Notes under the pieces: generated by a model
The model's database searches: none
Seen by the model: the letters and a program-made list of their open reading frames with translations, nothing else
Told to the model about the DNA's origin: nothing
From: Schizochytrium sp. TIO01
Taxonomy: Eukaryota; Sar; Bigyra; Thraustochytrida; Thraustochytriidae
NCBI GenBank assembly: GCA_004764695.1
Contig: SMSO01000034.1
Span: 2,240,501 to 2,304,500, forward strand
DNA length: 64,000 bases
Direction: 5' to 3'
In this document: positions 20,293-30,423 of the stretch, in pieces
Numbering within the stretch: position 1 is the stretch's first letter
Layout of the letters: each line of letters opens with the position of its first letter
Program-made: the position numbers and the translations under genes

Positions 20293-23106
20293 CTACATGA
20301 AACCCTTCTCCTGAAGATTTTCTGTTACAGCAGCCTGCTCTTGCCTGATGGCTTCTTCTGCATCACGGAAAAAACTCTTAAAGCGCGATGACGCTTGCAT
20401 AATAGTCCACTCGCACTGTGCACTGAGTAAATTGGCCTGTTCAATAGTGAGAGCAGGTTCAATTATTTTGCCTTTCTTTTGGCCAAATGTCTTGTACAGG
20501 GGAAATTGCGGGAAAAGGCCTTTGCGACCCTTATCGATTTCTTCTGTAGTCTCGCGAGGGAGCTGCAGCTCGAAGTTGCGAACCTTTTCGAGGTATACCC
20601 ACATAACGGTGACTTCATAGTCGCCCTTGATTCCCCACCACTCGTTGTGCAATACATCTAGAGTCTGTTCTGCAATGAGAGGTTCTCCCAAGAGCTTGGC
20701 TTGCTGAAGTTGCTCAAGCAAACCAATAATTTTCTCCTTACGAAAAACATGGTTGTGTGCAAATGTGCCGAATTCGCCTTTCATTGGCACCTCGATGCCA
20801 AAGAGTGGGAGAATGCTCGATTGGGACCAGTCCTCGTATTCTGGTAAGAAGGCCTCAGCACCATCAAATATAGTGGATTCCTCTTCAAAGTACATGGAGT
20901 CCTCCGGATCTTCTTCATCATCAGAGACCAGGGACTGAAGATCGTCAAGCACTTGTCGTGAAATACGCACACTGCCGCCATTGCTGCCGTTGCTTCCGAC
21001 ACTTTCAGCGCCGAGACTCTTGCGGCTTTTCCGGACGATGCGACGCACAGACTTACGGATAGACGGTAGACGACCCGACTTTGTTCGCTTTCGATGTGGA
21101 TGAAGGGGCACAGGAATCTCGCTATTCACAAATACGCAGATGCGCTTGACACGCCGCTGCAACATGGCAAGGATACCGAGGTTATCAATAGTTCCGCCAT
21201 CAGCAAAATCCATGTCTTCAACATCCTCAGGATTTGGACCAACTTCAGAACCCTCGCGATCGCGGTGGAGATGCACGCTTGGGGTCCAGAACTTATTGCG
21301 TGGGTTAAGACGCTCCATCATTTTAGAATTCTTGAACACAAAAGCTGGAGCATGGCTTGAGATACCTACCACATGGCGTAAGGTCAACGGACGATCTGGC
21401 GCGGCCACAAGGACTGTGCGCTTTGAAACACCTTGGTGCACCTCTTCTTCGTGGTCCTTGACGAGGCTCTCGAGTGTGGTAAAGACATCCTTTACGAGCT
21501 CTGTTGCAGCGTTGGTAATGGCAATCGCTCCATTCTTGAGACCATCACTCAATGAGGGTCGTTTGGATGTATTGCCAGCTCCGGGGAGCGGCGTTTCTGA
21601 ACCGAATGCGAAAGAGTCAATCATATTGCCTCCAATAACAACATCCTCGTGACGCGTTTGATCTGACAAACCACGGAGATGTACGCGATGCTTGAAAGGA
21701 GAACCTGAGTACATTGGCGTGAACTGAATAGGGAACAGGTCGCCCGCGCGAGCCCAGTCAGGACCGAGAATTGCAGCATTTGCCAACCAAAAGGGGCGGT
21801 TTCTGTGGGCCATTCTAATTTGCGCCATGTTAAAGTTTTGTACGTTCATTGTTGCAGCCATGTCAGGGTGGCCAATTGTGCAATCGTCATTGAGGCCAAA
21901 AGGCTCTAGGTAAATGTCTCCAACAGAACGCTCCCACCATTCATGCCAATCAGTAGACCAAAAAATGGCTTCTGCTCTGCGCCAAAGATCTGTTACCGCA
22001 GGTTGAAGAATTGGTGCATGCACTTTTTCAGAAAGTTGGAACATGTTGAGATCATCGAACCGAGTACGTCTACCAAGCAATTCATCATCGCTCGCAGCAC
22101 CAGATTCGTAAAAGGTGTATATTGAGGTTGCCCATGCAGACCCCGAAACAGAACTAATATAGTTGATATCATGGGAGTTCAGCAGACGTAAGTTCTGCAA
22201 AGCACGAAGATAACCTGACGTGGCCGTGTGAGAACGAGCGCCACCACCTGAAAAGCAAATCGCAGTGTAGTTCTGAACTCCAATTTCGGCCTCAGGAAAA
22301 GTACCAGTTGGACCCACGTTGTAGACTGTAGCATGCAAAAATGTTACATGCGAAAGTGTGTCCACCCATTGCTTTGCGGATTCGTGGTCAACTGCTGACC
22401 ATGCATAGAACTCACGACCCTTGTGACGCTCCTGCGCTAATGGCTTGATATAAATTCGAAAAGTATTTGAATCAGGCGATTCAAATTCTACTCGTGAAAT
22501 GTCTACGAAAGGAATCTTCTTCGACGAAACATTGAGGATCATATGGCGAGTTTTGGCATAAATCAATGCTCCTCCGCGCATGTCAATTGCAGCAAACTTG
22601 TCATGAAACTGGCGATCGCGCATGGGAAAGCATCCGCATTGCGTTGGAACTTCCCATTCTCCCTTCTTAAGATATCCTTGCACAAGCCAATCAGAAGGGG
22701 ACTCTTTCAGACCAGTGAAACGCTGTGATCGAGGCTTTCGTCGCAAGTTAAAGCCCATGTGGTGCAGGAGAGGGTCATGTTCACTAGCTCCGTGCACATC
22801 GTCGGCCTTGTCATCAGGCTTTGAGTCATCTTCGTTCTGACTGTTAGCACTTTCTTCCCCATCGGCCTCAGTCAAAAGGGTTTCCAAAGGCATTTTCAGT
22901 TGCCAGCTCTTCAACAAGCTTTTGCCTTTGGACCTTCGCGTGAGTCTAGTCTCCTCATCATCATCCATAAACAAGTTCTCTCCAGTGAGGTCCGCCTCGT
23001 TTATGGCAAGAGACCTTTCTGATACAGAAGTTCTCCTCCTCAGCGAGAAGGTAATCTTTTTCTTCTTCTTTCCCGCTGTGCTTTTCAGCTCCTCTGTCTT
23101 CGCCAT
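20293..23106 (-). CDS. PH domain + cPLA2/patatin-like lipase
   Basis: The 937-residue protein starts at ATG 23106 with a basic, Ser-rich head (KKKKK and RRR clusters). Residues ~138-255 look like a PH domain (WLVQGYLKKGEW at the start, and a final helix around ESAKQWVDTL). The catalytic part starts at ~282: glycine-rich loop CFSGGGARSHT (286-292) as oxyanion hole, then ISSVSGSAWA with nucleophile Ser321 in a SxSGS elbow (the first Gly of GxSGS is Ser here), then MDFADGGTIDNLG with catalytic Asp636. This Ser-Asp dyad is that of cytosolic PLA2 and patatin-type acyl hydrolases, which release fatty acids from membrane phospholipids. A PH-targeted lipase acting on phosphoinositide-bearing membranes is inferred. 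An acidic, Ser-rich insert lies near 690-760. Confidence 0.85.
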   Translation of the reverse strand: MAKTEELKSTAGKKKKKITFSLRRRTSVSERSLAINEADLTGENLFMDDDEETRLTRRSKGKSLLKSWQLKMPLETLLTEADGEESANSQNEDDSKPDDKADDVHGASEHDPLLHHMGFNLRRKPRSQRFTGLKESPSDWLVQGYLKKGEWEVPTQCGCFPMRDRQFHDKFAAIDMRGGALIYAKTRHMILNVSSKKIPFVDISRVEFESPDSNTFRIYIKPLAQERHKGREFYAWSAVDHESAKQWVDTLSHVTFLHATVYNVGPTGTFPEAEIGVQNYTAICFSGGGARSHTATSGYLRALQNLRLLNSHDINYISSVSGSAWATSIYTFYESGAASDDELLGRRTRFDDLNMFQLSEKVHAPILQPAVTDLWRRAEAIFWSTDWHEWWERSVGDIYLEPFGLNDDCTIGHPDMAATMNVQNFNMAQIRMAHRNRPFWLANAAILGPDWARAGDLFPIQFTPMYSGSPFKHRVHLRGLSDQTRHEDVVIGGNMIDSFAFGSETPLPGAGNTSKRPSLSDGLKNGAIAITNAATELVKDVFTTLESLVKDHEEEVHQGVSKRTVLVAAPDRPLTLRHVVGISSHAPAFVFKNSKMMERLNPRNKFWTPSVHLHRDREGSEVGPNPEDVEDMDFADGGTIDNLGILAMLQRRVKRICVFVNSEIPVPLHPHRKRTKSGRLPSIRKSVRRIVRKSRKSLGAESVGSNGSNGGSVRISRQVLDDLQSLVSDDEEDPEDSMYFEEESTIFDGAEAFLPEYEDWSQSSILPLFGIEVPMKGEFGTFAHNHVFRKEKIIGLLEQLQQAKLLGEPLIAEQTLDVLHNEWWGIKGDYEVTVMWVYLEKVRNFELQLPRETTEEIDKGRKGLFPQFPLYKTFGQKKGKIIEPALTIEQANLLSAQCEWTIMQASSRFKSFFRDAEEAIRQEQAAVTENLQEKGFM

Positions 23107-23306
23107 GATGCCTCCACGAGCTCACGAGCTTGCACAAATCGACGGGTATTCGCTCCACGGTATTAACTAGTTTTAATGTGCTCCTGGGAGCAACCGAGGC
23201 AAGCAAGGGCGACTGAAGTAGTTAGTAGACAAAGCTCACGCGCAGAGCCGTCGCAGCAGCAGCAGCACTTGCAAGAAGGTTTCCTCGATCTGCCCAGCTC
23301 AAGCTC

Positions 23307-23339
23307 GCCAGCCAGCCAGCCAGCCAACCAGCCAGCCAG
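23307..23339. repeat. (AGCC)n microsatellite
   Basis: About eight copies of AGCC with one AACC variant, in the leader region of the PLA2-like gene. Confidence 0.85.
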
Positions 23340-25514
23340 ACTCCTACGTTCTCCGAGGTCCACCAAAACAGGTTCTACATACAATCAATTTCCCCTCGCG
23401 CAGTCTTTTGCAATTTATAAAACACTCGCCTCCGGACTCCCGCTACTTCTTCACCAACTTGTGCTCCAAAACTTTATAGTAATAGGTACCTTTAACAATT
23501 CATCATCTCCAAAAGCGTCGCAAAGTGAGAATCATCAAACAAATGTGGGAACCCACTTTCTCTACCTCCTTAGCCCCTTCTATCATTTACTCTAAGTATC
23601 ATACACGCGTCTTGTAGTTTCTAAGAGCACCCCCTTTGAAAATCTTCTTAAAAGAATTTTGAAAAGAAATTGCTATAGGATTCATATAGTTTTTGTATAG
23701 CGCACCTAGTGTGCACCGTGTGCGGCACGCGCGAAGAGGTAATATTCAGGCTACTTAAATATGGTGTTGTTATTATGAGTGAAATACAAAAGTCTTTAGA
23801 TTGAAGGAGAAGCAATACCTACATGATGACAATTAAACCTTCAAGTTGAAGGAAATCGTTCGTGCTTTAACATTCAAGCTGGCGCCTTTGACATCCAGTA
23901 CTGCTGGCATTCGTACGAAAATGAGTTGAGAAGACCTTGCCTTGTATGTTGTCTGCTCGGACAGCTTTGCCTTACCGCAGAGCAATTACAGGAGGGTATC
24001 ACGAAGAATAACAGCCATTGTTTGCTCGGCTTGTTTGTCGGAATTACCTGAATAGAAATAGACTGAAAACACGTTATACCTAATCGATTGACAATTGTTA
24101 GCTCGGCTGTACTACGCCAGGAAGTATCTTGTTAAGAATGATGTACTGCGGCTAGCAAACCTTCATGCTCACGGACCCATGGCGTCCTGTCAGTACCGTG
24201 ATGTGCACTAGCAACGTGTGTACTACGGTGTCATTTGTGCGAGAGAAGCCAACTTCCTACTACTGTCAGCCCATGGCTTTCATAAATTGTCAGCAGCCTG
24301 ACACTCATAATTCACTTGCATAGTACTATATTACTGTTTTAGCATAGTGGTGGCTCGCAATGACCACGCATCATGAAATAGCTCCAGCTCTCTAATGCTC
24401 GAACGAACAAAGCATGTTTGCCCCGGGCCCTGAGTACGTAGTAGTAGTAGTTGGTGAGGCAGGTTACCTCACGCTTGAGAGTTCATTCACTTGACGGCTA
24501 TCACTCGCCCCCTTTCAGATGGTAGCGCACACAGCACCAATCTGCGAATTTCGACATTTTAATTTCCTGAATCTGCTAACTCGCGTGCGAGGGAAATCAT
24601 GGACCACTTCTACTCTGACACTGCCCTCCGGATCCCCTCGTTTCTATGTTATCTAACCTGGCACATGTTGAAGTTGCATAACTAGGCCTAGTACTAGTAT
24701 TAGGTTTTTGGTAAATTACCCATGTCACGGTTATTGTATGGTGGGGCCATCCATTGTGGTCGACTATTTCATGAATATATTCAACCATTGTTTTCACCCC
24801 TCTGTATGTCGTATGCAAATTACTGTCGTCCGATAGCAAACGACTGGTCTATAACTCACTCTTTTGTGTACCATAACTTGTGCCAGATGATTTAAGAAAA
24901 AAGCACTGATATTTGTTGAACTCTTACATACATATAGAGTTTAACAGTGCTGGGCTAGAGAAGCAGCCGCAATACACCAGCAGAATATTGCATGACTTGT
25001 CAACATTTCGAAACCTTGTACGTCTTGCAGTATAATAAACGAAAGGAATATGCCAATCAAGAATTCAATATAGGGTTCCATTTTACACCGCTTTTGCCCA
25101 CTTAATATAGCAATCATGACGATTATAGAAAACTTTTGCATTGCACCTCTGGGATCTAATTTGGAGTATGTACAAGAAAAATAAAGAACCAAGATAGTAC
25201 TACAACTTAATATAAGGCACCCTTTCTATGACTTGTGTTTTGTGGTGTGTCTCATGTGGTTTTACTCTACTCTAGTGTACAGAAGCGTCATCGCAATAAC
25301 AAACGGGACGTTCCCTCTTTTCCCAGCGCGCCCAAAACACTGAAGCGTAAAAAATAATGATGTTTAGGTGGCAATTCCCAACAGTATAGTGAAACCCTTT
25401 TACTTGGGGTTTGCATCATCATAAAAATAGAAACTCTCTCATACCTAGACGGCGTTGTTTTGTTTAAACGTTTGGTAATTAATTACCGTTGTTCATCATG
25501 GCTTCTCCCAAAAG

Positions 25515-25533
25515 GTGTGTACCAGGTACACAC
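25515..25533. promoter_or_regulatory. Perfect 9+1+9 inverted repeat upstream of the PDZ/PA gene
   Basis: GTGTGTACC, one A, then GGTACACAC: perfect arms of nine bases, about 180 bp before the ATG at 25715. Such symmetry fits a dimeric DNA-binding protein. Function is inferred from position only. Confidence 0.45.
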
Positions 25534-25714
25534 TACATGCCTACTAGCAGCGGATAGGAAAAGCCTTTTTAACATTGTGAAACGTCAAAGAAAACAATAG
25601 AAGTACAGAGACAAGGTGTCTCTAGTACATAACATCAAATGGTCTCGTAATCCATCATTTCGCAAATACGAGCCTTTTCATGAGAGCTGCAACGAAGCCT
25701 CTGTCCCTGTGATC

Positions 25715-28025
25715 ATGGGAGCGCCTCTCGTTGTCTCATTTGCGTTGGCGCTGGCATGCGTCCATGCATGCGTTGGTAGTCCACTCCTGGTGCAGGTAGC
25801 GGAACTGTCTCGTCGAGCAGCAATTGCAAAAGGTACCAGTACTTTGGCACCAGAAGATGCGCTTTCCGTTTTGCACAGCGCAGCCAGCACCAACTCTCGA
25901 TTGAGTGATGAACTTGAAAGCCTTCTTTTCAAGTCATTATGGTCCGAGGATGGGGAGAACTTCGATCACTTTGATATAGTATTCGAAGACCGAAGAACCA
26001 TGGGTATCATGTTCGAAGAGCTTCGGTCTGGCGGCCTCGGTGTAAAACAACTTTCTCCGCAAGGATACGCACAGCAAACTGGGCGTGTAAAACCAGGTGA
26101 TCAGCTTGTGGCCATCAACCTGGAATATGTGCAAGACATGCCAATCATTGTAAGTTAAGTTTTTGACGCGCATTTTAAAATTTGGCGTTTGCCCCATGTT
26201 ATACTGACAAGCTGTCTGTGCTTTTGTCCATTATTAAAGGATGTCGGAGATCTAATTACTGAAGGTGCCTATCCCAAGGTATATAGATTCAGAAGGAAGC
26301 GTCCTGACCAAAACCCTCAAGCAAATTCTCAACAAACACAACACAAAGCCAACGAGGGACAACAAGGGCCACCTAGTAAGGCTTCCGCAAAATTAAAGGG
26401 GAAAACTTGTCACCAAGCATGGTGATGGCACATTCAGTGTTCAAGTGGTAGATCTCCAAAATCTTGGACTTTCAATTCTTGATGACCTCTCAATTTCTGG
26501 CGTGAAACCACAAAGCCCATTCCATCGCATTGTACAGGTCGGGGACCACCTTGAGGCTGTAGATGGTGTCAATGTCGTAAATGAACAACTTGCGGATGTT
26601 GTTCGACGCATTAAGTCTGCTACGCCACCCTTTATGTTGAAATTGAGATATGATGAGGAACGAGATTTTGAAGACTCGTCAATACCTGCACAAAAATCTT
26701 CAAAGAGTACCGCTAACGACAGTGAAGCTGATGATGAAGATGGGCCACCAACACACCTTGGCGCAGAGGGAGAGCTTGTAATTACCTCGCCACCAATTCT
26801 GGCGGGTGCAAAGTATCCGATTCAGTTTGCTACATTTGGTGAGGCTTCTACTTGCGAAGAACGAAACATAAGCATGCATGTAGATGCTGTAAACTCAGGG
26901 CGTCTTGGCATGGGATGTTCGCGTTCTGGGCCTGCAGAACCATACTCTTTAGCCAATAGTGTTGTTTTTGTTTTACGTGGAGAGTGTACATTCGTCACGA
27001 AGGCTCGTAACATCAACAAGGCTGGAGGTCAAGGCATGATTGTTGTGACGCGAGACTTTGAGCCTGTTACTACGATGCCTGCTGGCGCTGGTGAGCTACG
27101 GCTCGGGCCTGTTCAAGGTCCAGCAGCAATGATCTCCTGGAAGGATGGCGACGGTTTACTTGGACTTTTACGCAAAGGGCTACTACGTGCCAAAATTCGT
27201 GGCCCACATTGCTCTGATGATGATGCGAGACCAACATCCATGACATCAGAGGATAATGACGGTGAAGAATTCGCAATCGAAGACCTTGGCGAGGGTCGCA
27301 CACGTAAAAGACATAAAATGACAGATGGCGTAGAGCTTTTACTCTGGGACTCAGTATCAGGAGAAACCTATCATGAAATTGGAGTTCTTGGCCAGATTGG
27401 TGGCTTTAAGTATGCAGACTATCCGACTGTATCACTTGCAGAGCCCAAAGTGGCTGCTTTTGCCCCAGGAAATGGTTTAGGATGTGAAGCTTTTGCAAAC
27501 GCTGCTGACTTCCAAGGTGCTATTGTGGCTGTATATCGAGGTGAATGTTCATTCGGTGACAAGGCTGTGAACATCCAGAAGGCAGGTGGTATCGGTATGA
27601 TTGTGATCAATACCGATCCAGGGCTGAATAAGCTGTATCCTCTCATGGTTCCTCCTGATATGGAAGCTGCTGTTAAAATTCCCGGTATTATGATCAGCAA
27701 GGAGGCAGGAGTGCGACTACGGGAACTCCTTGTCCCTGAGGGAGGCGAGGCAAATCAAGTTGATCAGTTTGGCATGCCAGTAAAGCTTGCCCCGCCACTT
27801 ATTATCGCAAAGTTCTTTCGCAAGAGCTTTTATTACTGCAATCGCAATAAAGGTATTCTATGCGGTACCACGTAAATCTTAATTACGGAAATTGAATTTT
27901 TATGTACAAATAGGAATACTGATCACTACCATGTACTTTTCGAGGAATGTCTTCTTTTTTGTTTTAGCACTTACGCAGAGGTGGCAAAAGAGGAGGGTGC
28001 AGGAGGTCTAGAAATGCCTGAATGA
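25715..28025 (+). CDS. Secreted/luminal PDZ-PDZ-PA-PA protein, spliced, with a 1-base frameshift
   Basis: The start at 25715 gives a signal peptide (MGAPLVVSFALALACVHAC). Exon 1 (25715-26149) ends at a GTAAGT donor; intron 26150-26239 has a TACTGAC branch-like site and an AAAG acceptor, phase 0. It splits the first PDZ (MGIMFEELRSGGLG ... GDQLVAINL, resumed by DVGDLITEGAYPKVYRFRR). After a Gln/Lys linker, the frame must shift by one base within GGGGAAAA (26398-26405) to enter the second PDZ (LGLSILDDLSISGVKP, GDHLEAVDGVNV). Two PA domains follow: VVFVLRGECTFVTKARNIN KAGG and GAIVAVYRGECSFGDKAVN. PA domains occur in secreted and vacuolar proteases and sorting receptors. A last intron 27853-27978 (donor AAAG/GTATTC, acceptor CGCAG) would give the ending EVAKEEGAGGLEMPE; otherwise translation stops at 27875. 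About 697 residues. Confidence 0.7.
26398..26405 (+). other. Homopolymer frameshift in the PDZ1-PDZ2 linker
   Basis: The upstream frame runs to TGA at 26423-26425 (ending KGKTCHQAW); the downstream frame opens after TAA at 26394-26396 and gives GKLVTKHGDGTFSVQV, the first strands of PDZ2. The only overlap contains GGGGAAAA; one base fewer joins them. Confidence 0.7.
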
Positions 28026-28202
28026 AATGCTGGTAGATATTTGGATTAGCACTATGCGAGATAATAGTAGTCAGAAAACGTATGAAAGCATGTGTTTATT
28101 TTTATTGTATGTAGATAGATGTACGAGAGCAATATTTTGGAATTGCTTCTTGTTCGTTTCCGATGGATAACATCGACAACGAAAGCCGGACCTAGTATTG
28201 TT

Positions 28203-28237
28203 GCTGGAGCTGCTATTGCTGCTGCTGCTGCTGCTGG
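28203..28237. repeat. (GCT)n tract
   Basis: Imperfect GCT/GCTGGA repeat in the space between the PDZ/PA gene and the FolD-like gene. Confidence 0.75.
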
Positions 28238-28278
28238 ATGTGAGAGTACTGTGCCTTTGAGATACTACTCTACTAGAA

Positions 28279-29322
28279 CTAGTTTGTGAACATGTACTTG
28301 TTGGATGAGCTGAACGAGGGTCCAAAGACAGCCTCATACTGGAGCTTCTGGGCCTCTGCTGCACGGACTGTGTTTTCCATAAGCATCGAGGTGGTCACTG
28401 GACCAACACCACCGGGCACAGGGGTAATCCACCCAGCCACGTTAAGGCAAGAATCCATATCTACATCACCAACAATAGACTCCTCACCAGTCTCGGGGTC
28501 CTTGACAGGGTTGATACCGACATCGATGACAGCACAGCCAGGTTTGAGCATATCGCCGCGAATCAGGTTGGCCTTACCTACAGCCACGAAGACGGCATCA
28601 GCCTTGCGAGTATGCACAGAGAGGTCACGAGTCATGTGGTGGCAGGTCGTGACGATGGCTTGTTCATTCATGAGCAGAAATGAGATTGGTTTACCAACGA
28701 TCTCGGAGTGACCCACCACAACGCAGGAAAGGCCCTTGAGGCTACGTTCAGGTCCACTAGCAAGGCTTGTGGATTTGAGGCACGCCACAGCTGCCTTGGC
28801 GGTACAGGGGACAAGGTCTGACTCATCATAGACGACGTTGCCAATGGATGTCGGGTGCATTCCCTCGACATCCTTAAGAGGGTGGATTGCATTTTGCACG
28901 GCATCCGGGGACAAGTGAGGCGGGAATGGTCTCTGCATGATGATTCCAGTGACTCTAGGATCTTGGTTGATTTGCTCAAGCACGCTGACAAAGTTGGGGG
29001 AGCTCACCTCAGCACTGACGGCAAGCTCTTCAAAGACGATGCCGCATTTCTCGGCAACCCTGCGCTGATTCTTGACATACCATGCAATCGCGGAGTCCTC
29101 TTCGTCGACATCTTCGACATCAGGATTGACCACAACTGCGTGGGAGTACTTCTTCTCCAAACTCGCCGGGAGCTCGCTGGCCTCTGCCTTGAGCGACTTC
29201 TTGAAGACCACTGAGACCAGCTTCGGCTGCCACCCCGCCGCCGAGAGGCTCTTCACCTGCGCAGTGACCGTGCGCCTGCTCTGCAGCGCAATCTGCGTGC
29301 CACGAATAAGCTTGTGCGCCAT
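28279..29322 (-). CDS. FolD/MTHFD-type methylenetetrahydrofolate dehydrogenase, probably lacking cyclohydrolase activity
   Basis: The start at 29322 gives MAHKLIRGTQIA; the frame is open to another ATG at 29463, and that basic 47-residue extension could be an organelle presequence. The Rossmann motif VVVGHSEIVGKP is at 201-212 and the family signature PVPGGVGPVTTSMLM from ~301. In bifunctional enzymes the folate site has Tyr-x3-Lys; here it reads Y82-V-K-N-Q86, so the catalytic Lys is Gln. The DVDG motif is DVEG (151-154). Both changes also occur in monofunctional dehydrogenases such as yeast Mtd1, so loss of the cyclohydrolase step is inferred. An insertion of ~30 residues (about 45-75) precedes the Tyr motif. 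The enzyme serves one-carbon metabolism. It is divergent from eIF2D. Confidence 0.88.
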   Translation of the reverse strand: MAHKLIRGTQIALQSRRTVTAQVKSLSAAGWQPKLVSVVFKKSLKAEASELPASLEKKYSHAVVVNPDVEDVDEEDSAIAWYVKNQRRVAEKCGIVFEELAVSAEVSSPNFVSVLEQINQDPRVTGIIMQRPFPPHLSPDAVQNAIHPLKDVEGMHPTSIGNVVYDESDLVPCTAKAAVACLKSTSLASGPERSLKGLSCVVVGHSEIVGKPISFLLMNEQAIVTTCHHMTRDLSVHTRKADAVFVAVGKANLIRGDMLKPGCAVIDVGINPVKDPETGEESIVGDVDMDSCLNVAGWITPVPGGVGPVTTSMLMENTVRAAEAQKLQYEAVFGPSFSSSNKYMFTN

Positions 29323-29463
29323 TATCCTTAAGAAACCTCGCGCCCCGGGACGTCCACGGCCCTCGAGCACGACAGCTTTATGCAAATCGCAAATTGCAAT
29401 TGACTTCTTCGATGACGCAAATTTTATCACTTTTCTTCTCCAAAGTTCACTTCTTTTCCCCAT

Positions 29464-29989
29464 ATTATCCCATAGAAGATGCTGTTCTTTCTCTTTTTCT
29501 CTTTAATTGTCATCATCCATAAAAACTTTAACTTTATTCTCTCTTCGGTACTTCATATTCATTACCACATATCCTTAATTCTATAATTATCATCACTTCA
29601 GTCAGTTATTCTCATCGACGGAATCGACGTTGAGGCCTGAGCACGATTGCTTCGCGAGATCAGGAATGAGCACTGACGATGGCATTGGGTGACACGCTTA
29701 TTCGTTGATTGAGTCATCGATTGAGTCATTGATTCATTCATTGATTCATTCATTGAAACCACTTTCCTTCGGCTCCTTTCCATTTCTGCAGCATCTTTTC
29801 AGTCTTTTTTTATAGAATTTTATAAAAACATCCCGCGCTGTTTCCAAGTTGACTTCAGGGGGGTAATCTGTGAAGATCTTTGTAATTCCTGCGCGTTCTG
29901 CAAAGCTATGGCGAATGTTTGAATTCTAATATAGTCTCACAATACACCCCTCCCGTTCCCACACGTTCCCGCGTGAGCCGGTGTCCACA
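29464..29989. other. Divergent intergenic region, FolD side
   Basis: AT- and pyrimidine-rich leader of the FolD-like gene with short (CATT)n/(GATT)n-type repeats at ~29700-29757. The right part leads into the box array at 29990. Confidence 0.5.
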
Positions 29990-30314
29990 AGTGAGTTATA
30001 CGGTTAGAATACAGTAGAGAATACAACCCTCATAAAGTGAGTTATGCTCGAGATATACAGTGGGGTATACGCCTTGTCTACTGTGGGGTATGTGGTAAGT
30101 CTACAGTAGAGTATAGAAATGTATTGAAGAAGGGTATAGGCGCTGTAAGTGGAGTATTCTTGAGTGTAAGTAGGTTATAGGGGCGCTAAAGTGGGAATCA
30201 CAGCCCACGCACGGTAGCAAGTTGACTATGTTGCAACTGCAAGTGAGTTATAGGATAGCTACAGTGGGATATAGGATATTTGAATGGGTTTTACAGTTTA
30301 CAAGTGGGTTATAG
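29990..30314 (+). promoter_or_regulatory. Tandem array of 15 AGTRGRKTATAG boxes at 20-23 bp spacing upstream of eIF2D
   Basis: Boxes begin at 29990, 30013, 30036, 30059, 30082, 30105, 30128, 30148, 30169, 30190, 30220, 30242, 30263, 30283 and 30303. The first six steps are exactly 23 bp; the later ones are 20-22 bp with one of 30. Examples are AGTGGGGTATAC (30059), AGTAGAGTATAG (30105), AGTAGGTTATAG (30169) and AGTGGGTTATAG (30303). The 8-11-base linkers differ from unit to unit apart from a frequent final TAC or TA. The array ends about 110 bp before the eIF2D ATG, all boxes in gene-sense orientation. About two helical turns per step suggests factors bound on one face of the DNA, or a tandem duplication in which only the box is conserved. 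Function is inferred. Confidence 0.7.
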
Positions 30315-30423
30315 CTTGGTGTCACGATGGCGGAGGACATAGGTTAGGTGATACTTGGTCGTCGTCGATGGCGCAGAGTATCTTGAAATCAGAGCAAAAC
30401 CGCAGGGCTTGGCTCCATAGACG

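Larger units (their letters stand above)
23107..25714. other. Divergent intergenic region
   Basis: About 2.6 kb between the PLA2-like gene (-) and the PDZ/PA gene (+). It contains an (AGCC)n tract at 23307-23339 and a perfect inverted repeat at 25515-25533. No further gene recognised. Confidence 0.45.

Noticed and set aside
26376-26437. A second intron (GTAAGG...TTCAG) to repair the PDZ/PA frame
   Set aside because: Joining A to TGTTCAAGTGGTAG gives an immediate stop, so it does not restore the PDZ2 frame.
29990-30314. CRISPR-like repeat-spacer look of the box array
   Set aside because: The setting is eukaryotic, boxes are only 12 bases and degenerate, linkers are 8-11 bases, and there are no cas genes.
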